Of a stretch of DNA of 64,000 nucleotides, positions 50,167-59,139 are shown piece after piece. Source of the DNA: DAOPYU01 sp942493245 (GTDB lineage: Bacteria > Sumerlaeota > Sumerlaeia > UBA8349). The position numbers and the translations under genes were made by a program. The notes beneath the pieces were generated by a model, which did not search any database, was not told the origin of the DNA, and saw only the letters and a list, made by a program, of their open reading frames with translations. Position 1 is the stretch's first letter, and every line of letters starts with the position of its first letter. Location of the stretch: contig OW818685.1 of NCBI GenBank assembly GCA_942493245.1, positions 2,108,001 to 2,172,000 on the forward strand, in the 5' to 3' direction.

Positions 50167-51429
50167 ATGCGCCTTGTACTTGCAACGTCCCGATTCAGTG
50201 ACAGTGGTGGCGGAGTCGCCGTCTATGCGCGGGAATTCTGTCGTTTGCTGAGTGCGCTGGGCCACGAAATCCTGGTCGTTTCGACCGAAGAGGATCTGGC
50301 AGAGGAGTGGTGTTTTGGGGACAGAAGGGTGTGCGCATTGTCTTTCCCCGTTACCGGGGACCGGCAAACACAGAGCGAGACCGCGCGGCGGATGTTTGAC
50401 CGCATTGTATTATTTGATCCAGATGTTCTGGTGAGCAGCGACCACAGTTGGCTCGCGTCTCTTTTCCCCTGTTTTGCGAGACGGCGTGTGAGGATTTCGA
50501 TCTGTCATTCCTCCTGTGACCGTTCGATTGTGCGTCCGGCGGTTGCGCGTCCCGAGGCGACGGATTGGATCGTGACGCTCTCGGAGGCGGGCGTGTCGTG
50601 GATCGTCGGTCATACGCGGGCGCGGCAGGATCAGGTGGCTGTGGTTTACAACCCTGTTCCGGAGGCGGGCGCTCCGAGCCAGGATGCCATTCTGGAGCGG
50701 GCTGCCGGGCAGCCGTTACGCCTTGTCTTCCCCGGTGGAAGTAACGGCAACAAGGGGGCCGATGTGATGTTGCGCCTGGCCGCTGCGATTCAACAATCGG
50801 GAACTCCGTGCGAGTTGGTCTGGATGGGACGGGATCTGATCCAGCGGTTTATTCCTCAGGAGAGCCGGAGGTGGATTCGGCTGACCGGGGTGGTCTCGCA
50901 CGAAGAGGCAGAGGCGCAGATTGCCCGGGCGCATTGTCTGTTTCTGCCATCCCGAGGGGAAGGATGTCCGATGACGTTGCTGGAGGCATTGCGTTCGGGT
51001 TGCATTCCGTTCGTTTCAGATTGTCCCTCGGCGATGCGGGAACTGGTGTGTGATGGGGAATCGGGTTATGTTTTGCCTGTTTCCGGATTCGCGGCTCTGA
51101 CAGGAAAACTGTTGGAATTGGCCAAGTCTGTTGATCTGCGCCGACGTCTGATGCTGGGGGCGCGTGCGGTGTATGATACAAAACTTGGAACGGAATGTTG
51201 GATTCGCGAGATGATGCCGCTATTAGAAAGAGGACGTTCCGGACGGGTGGCGGGGCCGGAACAGGATGTTTTTGATGCGTCGTGTCTGGCTTTGTGGCAT
51301 CGTCGAAGAGGGTCTTGGATAAGTCCAACGCCTGAGTTTCTGAAAGATCGAATGGCGATGGGTATGCATCTTGTTCGCTGCACGCTGGCAGGGTGGGAAT
51401 TTAACCGTGTGGTTCGGGAGTCAAAATAA
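50167..51429 (+). CDS. Glycosyltransferase family 4
   Basis: This 420-aa GT-B protein opens with MRLVLATSRFSDSGGGVAVY, the usual first strand and Gly-rich loop. SRGEGCPMTLLEALRSGCIP is the EX7E motif region and FVSDCPSAMRELVCDGESGY follows. Part of the polysaccharide operon, 30 bp after the preceding gene. Confidence 0.92.
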   Translation: MRLVLATSRFSDSGGGVAVYAREFCRLLSALGHEILVVSTEEDLAEEWCFGDRRVCALSFPVTGDRQTQSETARRMFDRIVLFDPDVLVSSDHSWLASLFPCFARRRVRISICHSSCDRSIVRPAVARPEATDWIVTLSEAGVSWIVGHTRARQDQVAVVYNPVPEAGAPSQDAILERAAGQPLRLVFPGGSNGNKGADVMLRLAAAIQQSGTPCELVWMGRDLIQRFIPQESRRWIRLTGVVSHEEAEAQIARAHCLFLPSRGEGCPMTLLEALRSGCIPFVSDCPSAMRELVCDGESGYVLPVSGFAALTGKLLELAKSVDLRRRLMLGARAVYDTKLGTECWIREMMPLLERGRSGRVAGPEQDVFDASCLALWHRRRGSWISPTPEFLKDRMAMGMHLVRCTLAGWEFNRVVRESK

Positions 51430-51449
51430 CCGGAAATTGAGGTGGGTCG

Positions 51450-52673
51450 GTGCGGGTTGTCATTGTTCAGGCCAGTTTCATGCTCTATTGGATTCCTCGA
51501 TTGCGCGCGTTGGCGCAGGCGTTGTACGCGCGAGGGGACGAACTGGTCGTGGTCGAATTGACCTCAACCGGGACTGTGTACGCTTTTGCCGAGGTGGAGA
51601 AGGAAGGGAAGGACAAGTTCCCGGAGATCGAGTGGTATGAGTTGTTTCCTGGTGAGAATCTGCCCTCTGTTTCTCCCAAGCGGGCGTCTGCGGCGTTGTG
51701 GCGGAAATTGGAGGCACTGTCCCCCGATGTGGTATTGGCCGGGGCGATTGCCTTTATTGCGGGTGCAACGGCGGTGCGATGGTGCCGGTTTCGCAGGCGT
51801 GGAGTGACGATTCTGGACAATTCTCGATTGGAAGACGTCCCCCGGCCCTGGTGGGTTGAGTGGGTCAAAAAGCACATTTACCGCAATGTGGATGCCGTGT
51901 TGACGCCTGCTTCGTCGCACGCGCCGAGCTACGTGCAGTGGGGAATTAGACCGGATCGAATTTTTTACGGCTTGAATGTGGTGGACAACGCCTTCTTTGA
52001 GGCCGGGTCGAGCAAGGCGAGAGGTGAGTTGGAAGCGGTTCGGTCCCGATTAAATCTCAGATGTTCCTTTTTTCTGGGAATGGGGCGCCAGGTGATCAAG
52101 AAAAACTGGTTGGGACTGCTTACGGCGTATGAACGGTATCGCCTGAAGGCTGGGGAGAAGGCGTGGGATCTGGTCCTGGTCGGCGATGGAGAGGAGCATT
52201 CTCAGTTGGAGGATTGGGTACATGAGCGCGGCTTGACCGGTGTGCGATTCGATCCGTTCTGTACCCAGAAAGAGGTTTGTTCGTACCACGCGCTGGCGCG
52301 TTGTCTGATATTGCCGAGTTTCTATGGCGAGACGTGGGGGCTGGTGGTGAATGAAGCGATGGCGTCCGGGTTGCCGGTGCTGGTGAGCCGTCAGTGCGGG
52401 TGCAGTTCCGTTCTGGTGCGGGAAGGGGAGAACGGTTGGACATTCGATCCCGGAGACGGGAAGGAAATGACCGATGCGCTGGAACGGATGGCTGGGGTTT
52501 CGGAAGAAACGTGGGGAGAGATGTCGGAGCGGTCGCGACAGATTGTTTCGGAGTGGGGACTGGGTCGTTTCACTCAGGGCGTTTTGGAGGCGATAGACGT
52601 TTGTCGGGAAGCGAAGCGAAGCCCTGTTTCGTGGCTCGATGCGTGCATTCTGTGGCTGTGGAACGGTCGGTGA
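51450..52673 (+). CDS. Glycosyltransferase family 4
   Basis: This 407-aa GT-B protein starts with GTG at 51450 (GAGGTGGG just upstream). SFYGETWGLVVNEAMASGLP holds the EX7E-type motif and VLVREGENGWTFDPGD the C-terminal end of the donor site. RVVIVQASFMLYWIPRLRAL is its first strand and helix. It sits 20 bp after the previous glycosyltransferase. Confidence 0.92.
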   Translation: MRVVIVQASFMLYWIPRLRALAQALYARGDELVVVELTSTGTVYAFAEVEKEGKDKFPEIEWYELFPGENLPSVSPKRASAALWRKLEALSPDVVLAGAIAFIAGATAVRWCRFRRRGVTILDNSRLEDVPRPWWVEWVKKHIYRNVDAVLTPASSHAPSYVQWGIRPDRIFYGLNVVDNAFFEAGSSKARGELEAVRSRLNLRCSFFLGMGRQVIKKNWLGLLTAYERYRLKAGEKAWDLVLVGDGEEHSQLEDWVHERGLTGVRFDPFCTQKEVCSYHALARCLILPSFYGETWGLVVNEAMASGLPVLVSRQCGCSSVLVREGENGWTFDPGDGKEMTDALERMAGVSEETWGEMSERSRQIVSEWGLGRFTQGVLEAIDVCREAKRSPVSWLDACILWLWNGR

Positions 52674-52700
52674 TCGAGTGGTGAGGGGAAAGAAGCGAAC

Positions 52701-53909
52701 ATGAAGCGCGTGCTTTACATTTCGACATCGCAGGGCGATTGCGGGGGAGGCGAGTACTACCTGGCGATTCTGGCGCAGGCGGGTGTCTCGGAGGGATTGT
52801 TCCAGCCCGAGGTGTTGATGGATTCTCGACCGGGAGTGGATCGTTGGGCCGGGATGCTCGATCATGCAGGAGTGAAAGTTCACCGTGTTCCCATGCGGAA
52901 CCTCTTTGATTATCGGACCCGCAGCGTCGGCTGTCTGCTGGATCCGCGGAACAGTGCGCTGTACAGTCGGTTGATACGTCAACTGTCACCCGATCTGGTC
53001 CATGTGAACCAGCAGAACCTGGAGGATGGGTTGGATGTGGTGGCGTCAGCCGTTTCCGTATTGCCGGGACGAGTTCTGGGGACAGTCCATAACGCGCAGC
53101 CGATTCGGGCGATTGTGACGCACGGGCGGCAGATTCGGGATTGGTGGGCGAATCGGTTCCACGGTTGGACATCCTACCACCGCATTTTTGTTTCGCACGC
53201 GTCTCGCCGCTGTTTTGAGCAGACAGTTCCGGGGTATGCTGGATGGAATCATGTGGTGTGGAACGGGATTTCCGACTCTCGTCCTGAAGAAGACCCGGAA
53301 GCGCGCCAGCGCGCGCGCGCGATGTTTGGACTGGATGATTCGGTTCGCGTGGTCGGGTTTGCGGGACGTCTCACGTGCCAGAAAAATGTGGGATTGGCTC
53401 TTTCTGTATTTTCCAGAGTTTCCTCGAAGATATCGGACAAAATCGTTTTTCTGGTGGCTGGCGATGGGGAGGAGCGTCTGGAACTACAGAAAATGGCTCA
53501 AGGATTTGGAATTGAGGGACAGGTTCGGTGGTTGGGATACCTGAGGGATGGGGAACTGGAGATGTTCTACCGTTCTCTCGATTTGATGGTGTTGCCGTCG
53601 CGTTGGGAAGGGTTTCCGCTGGCGCTGATCGAGGCGCAGTCGTACGGAATTCCGGTGTTGGCTTCGGCGGTGGATGGGAGTGTGGAAGCCCTTGATTTCG
53701 GTCGAAGTGGTTTTCTGCTCCCTCCGGACGATGAAGACGCCTGGGCTGGGGCGCTTGAAAAATTCTTGAGTGATCCGGCTGTTTGTCGGGAATATGGCGC
53801 GCGGGGACAGGCATTTGCCCGGCGGGCGCTGACGAGCGCGGTGATGGCGCGAAACACAAACGCGGTTTACGAGAAAGTGCTGAGCGATGCGCGTTCTGCT
53901 GGTTCATAA
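52701..53909 (+). CDS. Glycosyltransferase family 4
   Basis: This is a 402-aa GT-B protein. KRVLYISTSQGDCGGGEYYL is the N-terminal strand-loop, VGFAGRLTCQKNVGLALSVF is the typical start of the donor domain, and SRWEGFPLALIEAQSYGIPV holds EX7E. The next gene overlaps its end by 23 bp, so the two are translationally coupled. Confidence 0.93.
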   Translation: MKRVLYISTSQGDCGGGEYYLAILAQAGVSEGLFQPEVLMDSRPGVDRWAGMLDHAGVKVHRVPMRNLFDYRTRSVGCLLDPRNSALYSRLIRQLSPDLVHVNQQNLEDGLDVVASAVSVLPGRVLGTVHNAQPIRAIVTHGRQIRDWWANRFHGWTSYHRIFVSHASRRCFEQTVPGYAGWNHVVWNGISDSRPEEDPEARQRARAMFGLDDSVRVVGFAGRLTCQKNVGLALSVFSRVSSKISDKIVFLVAGDGEERLELQKMAQGFGIEGQVRWLGYLRDGELEMFYRSLDLMVLPSRWEGFPLALIEAQSYGIPVLASAVDGSVEALDFGRSGFLLPPDDEDAWAGALEKFLSDPAVCREYGARGQAFARRALTSAVMARNTNAVYEKVLSDARSAGS

Positions 53910-55062
53910 CGATTACGGCATTTTCAGCGGCGAAGAGGCGATGGTCGAATCCGTTGCCCGGTTGCTGATGAACGGGGGACAGGAAGTCCGTTTCCTGCGG
54001 CGCAGCAGCGCGGAGATTCCCGGTATGCCGTTTGGCAGGGTGCGCGCGTTTCTGATTGGAATCTATTCCCCTTCGGCCCGGCGCGAAGCGCGGGCTTTGT
54101 TGCGGGACTATCGGCCCGATGTGGTCCACATCCACAACCTCTATCCCTTCCTGTCTCCGTGGATTCTGCGCGACTTTCGTGCGGCGGGTGTTCCGATTGT
54201 TATGACGCTTCACAATTACCGTCTGGTTTGTCCGAATGGATTGTGCCTGTCCCATCATGAGGTGTGCGAACGATGCGCCGGAGGACACGAGTACTGGTGT
54301 GTTCTTCGAAATTGCGAAGGAAATCCTGCAAAAAGTGTGGGGTACGCGTTACGAAACTGGGTGGCGCGGCGCGCGCGTCTGTATCTGGACAATGTGACGC
54401 TCTATACCTCGCCGACCGTGTTCCTGCGCGACTGGCTGGCGAAATGGGGTGTTCCGGCGGAGCGCATTCGAATCCTGCCGAACATGAATTCGCTAGAAGG
54501 AGAAACGGGGACAGAGGGGCTGGGAGATTACGTGGCGTTTGTGGGACGTCTGAGTCCCGAGAAGGGTGTGGATGTGTTGTTGCGGGCGGCCCGGCAGTGT
54601 CCGGAGATCGAATTCCGCGTGGCCGGAGATGATGCGCATGCCGGGGAGTTGAAGCGGCGCTCGCCAAGCAATGTGCGTTTTGTCGGAAAACTGGGGAGGG
54701 AAGAACTCCAGAATTTTTACGCGGGCGCTCGGATGGTGGTGGCGCCCAGCCTGTTCTATGAGGGGTTCCCGCTGGTGATTGTGGAGGCGATGGTCAAGGG
54801 GCGTCCGGTTGTTTGTTCGAAGATAGGCGGATTGCCCGAGATTGTAGATGACGGAAAGACTGGTTTCTGTTTCACTCCGGGCGATGTTTTGGAATTGGTG
54901 TCGCGGATTCGTCTCCTCTGGCAGGACGCCTCGCTTTGCCGCCGATTGGGAGAGGCGGGACGGGAGAAGGCGCTGCGCGATTATGCGCCGGATCGGTATT
55001 ACGATTCGTTGATGCGGATTTATCGGGAAGCGATTGAGGGGACACCTCCCCAGCAGGGCTGA
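53887..55062 (+). CDS. Glycosyltransferase family 4
   Basis: This 391-aa GT-B protein is the last plus-strand gene of the polysaccharide operon. MRVLLVHNDYGIFSGEEAMV opens it, VAFVGRLSPEKGVDVLLRAA starts the donor domain, and SLFYEGFPLVIVEAMVKGRP is the EX7E region. A Cys-rich stretch, HEVCERCAGGHEYWCVLRNC at about residues 122-141, is shared with some related enzymes. It overlaps the previous gene by 23 bp and ends 14 bp from the convergent tandem glycosyltransferase. Confidence 0.93.
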   Translation: MRVLLVHNDYGIFSGEEAMVESVARLLMNGGQEVRFLRRSSAEIPGMPFGRVRAFLIGIYSPSARREARALLRDYRPDVVHIHNLYPFLSPWILRDFRAAGVPIVMTLHNYRLVCPNGLCLSHHEVCERCAGGHEYWCVLRNCEGNPAKSVGYALRNWVARRARLYLDNVTLYTSPTVFLRDWLAKWGVPAERIRILPNMNSLEGETGTEGLGDYVAFVGRLSPEKGVDVLLRAARQCPEIEFRVAGDDAHAGELKRRSPSNVRFVGKLGREELQNFYAGARMVVAPSLFYEGFPLVIVEAMVKGRPVVCSKIGGLPEIVDDGKTGFCFTPGDVLELVSRIRLLWQDASLCRRLGEAGREKALRDYAPDRYYDSLMRIYREAIEGTPPQQG

Positions 55063-55076
55063 AGAATTGGATCGGG

Positions 55077-57533
55077 TTACCGATAAACAGCCCGACAAAG
55101 GGCTGTGTAGATTTCGGTGTGTCGCTTTACCATCATTTCAAGAGAGAAATGTTGTCTGGCTCGGGCATTACCCGCCAGCCCCATTGTGCGCGCTTCATCG
55201 GGATGCTCCAGAAGCCGCAGGAGTGCCTGAGCCAGAGCGGGGGCATTGCCGGACGGGACAAGCAAACCGGTTTCTCCATCCACGACGGCTTCATCGTTTC
55301 CCTCAGTTCGAGTGGCGACGACGGGTTTCCCGGCGGCCATTGCCTCGAGCACGGCCAGTGGGAGTCCCTCTCCGAAAAGTGAAGGAAGCGTGGCGATGTC
55401 CAGGAGGGGAAGAAGGTAGTCCACGTCGTCGCGGTGCCCGAGGAAGTGGACTCGGTCCTGAATACCGAGTTCCTGCGCCAGTTTTTTCAAGTCTCCCAGA
55501 TAATCGCGGCTCTGTACGAATTCCGCCGAACCGATGAGGAGCAGGATCGCTTGAGGGTGGGCGTCGAGGACAAGGCGCATGGCACACAGGAGTGTCTCGG
55601 GGCCTTTCCGGGGACGCAGGGACGCGACCATGCCGATGATTCCGTCCGGTTCTGGTTCTATTCCAAGTGTTCCGAGTAATGCTTGTTTTTCTTCGTGTGT
55701 CAGGAGAGGACGCGCGGCTGGAATCGGAATACCGTTGGGGACATGAACAATACGATCCGGGGACAGGCTCTCTTGGGCGACTTCCTCATAATTCCGTTTT
55801 GAGACACAGAGGATTTTCCACGACCAGTGGCGAGTTCGGCGGTCTATCCAGGCGTTGAGTCGGTTTGACGTTTGCGCGGGGTCGTTGAGGTCTCGCGCCA
55901 CGTGGGTGTGGACCGTGGCGACACAGGGGATTCCGGCGAGGCGCCAGAGGAGGCGCGCAAGCAGGTGGGTACGGCCGGTGTGGGAGTGCGTGAGAGCAAT
56001 GCGTTGCCGCCGCAGGAGCCGGGCGAGACGAATCAGGATAGTGAAATCCAGTTTGCCACGCATGGGGACAATATGGGGGGATAGACCACGCGTGGCAAAG
56101 CGTTGTTGCACACGGTCGCCGTGTGTGAGGCACACGACCTGCGCCTGGCATTGATCTGCAGGAAGCGCCTGGCAGATCTGGCCGACGAGTTCTTCCGCGC
56201 CTCCGAGGTGGGCGCCGTGGAGGAAATGCGCGATGCGGCAGGGGGCGCGCCGTTTGTCGGTCTCCGTTTTTTCGAACAGTGTCAGGAATTCCTGCGTCAT
56301 GGTTTTCCAGCAGCGCCCACAGGCGGCGGTCCGGTAGTTGCCGGAGCGTGCAGGACTTTCCTGGAGGGCGCGTTTTACCGCTTCGGCGAACGCCTGGGGG
56401 GTGTCGGCCAGGTGGACGAGGGATCCGTAGAGTTCGGCCACGTCTGGGATGTGGGTCGAGACGACGGGTTTGCCTCCCGCAAGGTATTCGAGGACTTTGA
56501 CCGGCTGGACGAACTCGATGCCCTGTGTGAGCCGGTAGGGAACCAGCGCGCAATCGAACGCGGCGAGATACCGGGGCAAATCGGCGTAAGGTCTTGGACC
56601 CAGCAGGCGAATATTTGAGTGTCCCTGAAAGTCGGGAAAGCGACCGTAAATGGGGCCGATCAGAACGAGGGACGCTTCGGGCATTCTTTCGGCCAGTCCG
56701 GCGATAAGATCGGTGTCGAGCCGTTCGTTGATCGCGCCGAAGTACCCGAGGATGGGTCGGGGCAGGTGGGCGAGTTCGACGGGCGGTTGTAGGGACTGAT
56801 TGGACGCTTGGGAGAAGTGTTCCGCATCCACGCCGCAGGCGACATAGTGGATGCGGTCAGCGAGGTGGGGGTATTCCTGTTGTTTTGCGCGCAGGAGCGA
56901 GAGGGTACCGGTGGTGATGAGGTCCGCCTGTTCGAGAGTCAGGAGTTCCTGTTCCTCCGCATCGCCCGGTGCCCAGGGAAAACGCGTGAGGGCGTCCATG
57001 ATGTCGTACACCCGGAGCGACGCGGGAAGCCACGTGAACGTCTCGGAGAAGAAGGGCGAGTTGGTGAGAAGAACTGAGGGAACTTGACCGCGTTCGAGGA
57101 TGACGTGGCGCAGATGTTGATAGAGAATCAGGTGGTTGAGCCAACGGATGAGGCGGAAACGGTTTTCAAAAGGAAGCAGGAGCGGTTCGCAGACGATGAG
57201 GTGTTCGTTGATTTTCCGCATTGGAGACACGAACAGCCGTAGCGCGCGGAGTCCGGCGTTGTGGGCGCGCATGGGCGCGCAGCAGAGGACCTCCATCTGA
57301 TCGGCAAGATGGACGCACAGGTGCTGGGGGCGTTGCCAGGCGCGGTCCCATTCGATGAAGGAGAGGAACAGGGCGTAGGGGGGACTGGGCGTGTCCGGCG
57401 CGGCCTGACCGGTCGGCCAGGCCGCGCCCCGGAGGAGTTGCCAGAAGAAAGACGGGATACGAAAAAACACGGCCTGGAGGAAGACCAGGCCGTGCATGAG
57501 AATCGAGAGCATGAAAAGTAGCCCGTGTTTCAT
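55077..57533 (-). CDS. Tandem double glycosyltransferase (TuaH-like plus GT4) with N-terminal membrane segment
   Basis: This protein is 818 aa from the ATG at 57533; the frame extends upstream but overlaps the next gene without homology. A hydrophobic N-terminus (MLSILMHGLVFLQAVFF) is followed by a first GT-B domain (about 50-420) whose opening WDRAWQRPQHLCVHLAD is a TuaH-like hallmark. A second, GT4-type domain (about 435-818) has IAHFLHGAHLGGAEELV, GMVASLRPRKGPETLL and SLFGEGLPLAVLEAMAAGKP (EX7E). Fusion suggests two successive sugar additions by one membrane-tethered enzyme. It converges on the polysaccharide operon and may be co-transcribed with the upstream secreted protein 52 bp away. 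Confidence 0.88.
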   Translation of the reverse strand: MKHGLLFMLSILMHGLVFLQAVFFRIPSFFWQLLRGAAWPTGQAAPDTPSPPYALFLSFIEWDRAWQRPQHLCVHLADQMEVLCCAPMRAHNAGLRALRLFVSPMRKINEHLIVCEPLLLPFENRFRLIRWLNHLILYQHLRHVILERGQVPSVLLTNSPFFSETFTWLPASLRVYDIMDALTRFPWAPGDAEEQELLTLEQADLITTGTLSLLRAKQQEYPHLADRIHYVACGVDAEHFSQASNQSLQPPVELAHLPRPILGYFGAINERLDTDLIAGLAERMPEASLVLIGPIYGRFPDFQGHSNIRLLGPRPYADLPRYLAAFDCALVPYRLTQGIEFVQPVKVLEYLAGGKPVVSTHIPDVAELYGSLVHLADTPQAFAEAVKRALQESPARSGNYRTAACGRCWKTMTQEFLTLFEKTETDKRRAPCRIAHFLHGAHLGGAEELVGQICQALPADQCQAQVVCLTHGDRVQQRFATRGLSPHIVPMRGKLDFTILIRLARLLRRQRIALTHSHTGRTHLLARLLWRLAGIPCVATVHTHVARDLNDPAQTSNRLNAWIDRRTRHWSWKILCVSKRNYEEVAQESLSPDRIVHVPNGIPIPAARPLLTHEEKQALLGTLGIEPEPDGIIGMVASLRPRKGPETLLCAMRLVLDAHPQAILLLIGSAEFVQSRDYLGDLKKLAQELGIQDRVHFLGHRDDVDYLLPLLDIATLPSLFGEGLPLAVLEAMAAGKPVVATRTEGNDEAVVDGETGLLVPSGNAPALAQALLRLLEHPDEARTMGLAGNARARQHFSLEMMVKRHTEIYTALCRAVYR

Positions 57534-57585
57534 AAGATTTTTTGATACCCGTTGCCCGTCGGAAAACCACCGGATGAGAAACGCC

Positions 57586-58854
57586 TCATTTAGGTTTTTC
57601 CGGTTTTGCTTTGATCTGCGCGCGTTCGGCGTCCGTGAATTTGCTCTCGGTGGTAGGACCGGGTTCCCAGCATTGTTCGAGTTTTCCAGGCTTGGGTGTC
57701 TGGGCTGGAATGATGAAGGTCTCCGCGCCCGACGCATCCTTCTCGATGCGTCCGCCGTTTTTCTTCACGGCCTGACGGGCCAGTTGTTCGCACACCTCGG
57801 TCAGTTTCGGGAAGGTGTAGGGGGTGTGGCTGAACGTGGGGGTGGTGTCGAGGGCGGATTTGAAGCGGTCAGGCAGGTTGCCGAAGCCGAGCGTTGTGAA
57901 CAGCACGCCCGCCGCGCTGGACGGGTTGCAGTCGGAGTCCTGACCGCTGCGGCACGCAATCTCGATGGTCTTGTCTGGGTCGCCCTTCCCGTAGAGCAGT
58001 CCCAGCACGATATAGGCGGCGTTGATTTTGGCATCAATGTTGAAGTTGCCCTTGTCGCACGAGAATTTCCGGTAGGCTGGGTTTTTGTGGTATTTTTCAT
58101 TCACCAGGTTCCACGTTTTCTCCCAGTCGTTTGGGTTTTCCTTGTGCCACTTCTGGACGTCGCTGATACATTCGTGTAACTGACTCTTCTCGGGGACGCA
58201 GGCGAGACCGGCTTGAACAACTTTCTCGATGTCTTTCTCGAAAAAGGCCGCCGCGTACATGCCTCCGACGAATTGCCCTCCGTAAAGACCGTCCCCATAA
58301 TTCATCAACCGCCCGAAGACTTCCCCGAGCGCGAGGACCTGGTTGGGCATGCCGGGAGCGATCAGGCCGGAGAAATCGGCCTCGATCTGGTAGTCAATGT
58401 CGTCGGCGTGTTTGTTGTATTTCGGGTGGCCCGAATCGGGGGGGGCAATCCCCTCCCGCAGGTTGTTGCGTCCGTAGAAATTGGCGTGCCAGAGGTCGTA
58501 CCCGCTGTTGGCGAAGTCAATGCCCGCCTGGCGGATCGAGGCATCCAGTCCGTTTTTCTCGAGGGTCTGGAGGAAGGTCATCTCGACATAGATGTCGTCC
58601 TGGTTGTATTGGTTGACATCCTCGGGTTTCCACTTTGGGAACTGGTCGGCGGGTATGATAGCCCCCATGGTTTTGAATTCAGTGGGAGCGCCCCAGCCGA
58701 CGCCGGCCATCTGGCCGATCCAGCCGGCTTTCATTTTTTCCACATAGTCTTTGACGGGGATCCGGAGTTCGGCGGCTTTTTCTTCCGCCGCGTGGGAGGC
58801 GATCGGCAGGACTGTCAGTCCCGCGACCAGAAGCGCGGATGAGAAACGAAGCAT
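57586..58854 (-). CDS. Secreted ADP-ribosylglycohydrolase family protein
   Basis: This is a 422-aa protein with a clear signal peptide (cleavage near ASHAAEE, residue 23). GWIGQMAGVGWGAPTEF and metal-ligand candidates Asp86/Asp87 (NQDDIY), Asp151-Asp154 (HADDIDYQ) and GQDSDCNPSSAAG (Asp306, Asp308) match the ADP-ribosylglycohydrolase/DraG fold with two Mg sites. Classic DraG acts inside the cell, so export suggests a different substrate, perhaps a nucleoside or glycoside. AAGGAAC precedes the ATG. The 285-bp region upstream holds only a CCCCC/GGGGG hairpin (58888-58901). Confidence 0.86.
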   Translation of the reverse strand: MLRFSSALLVAGLTVLPIASHAAEEKAAELRIPVKDYVEKMKAGWIGQMAGVGWGAPTEFKTMGAIIPADQFPKWKPEDVNQYNQDDIYVEMTFLQTLEKNGLDASIRQAGIDFANSGYDLWHANFYGRNNLREGIAPPDSGHPKYNKHADDIDYQIEADFSGLIAPGMPNQVLALGEVFGRLMNYGDGLYGGQFVGGMYAAAFFEKDIEKVVQAGLACVPEKSQLHECISDVQKWHKENPNDWEKTWNLVNEKYHKNPAYRKFSCDKGNFNIDAKINAAYIVLGLLYGKGDPDKTIEIACRSGQDSDCNPSSAAGVLFTTLGFGNLPDRFKSALDTTPTFSHTPYTFPKLTEVCEQLARQAVKKNGGRIEKDASGAETFIIPAQTPKPGKLEQCWEPGPTTESKFTDAERAQIKAKPEKPK

Positions 58855-59139
58855 GGGTCATGTTCCTTCACATCGGGGTGTCCATTTCCCCCGCATGGGG
58901 GACGGTCCAGATTGATTCTGTACGAGGCTATCACGACCGGGCGGGAGTGCCAAGAAAAAAGGGTTTCCGAAAAGAGCCTGATTGGAGTCAGGCGGAATGT
59001 TCTCACGGAATTCTAACGCTCATTATGGAATCCTAACTTGTCTCCAGGCGCTTCCATTTGATATGAAGAAAACAAGACCGGTTGTGTTGTTCTGGCTGGT
59101 TGTTTTGGGAATCCGTGGAAGGAGAGAAAGGAGCGGGTC

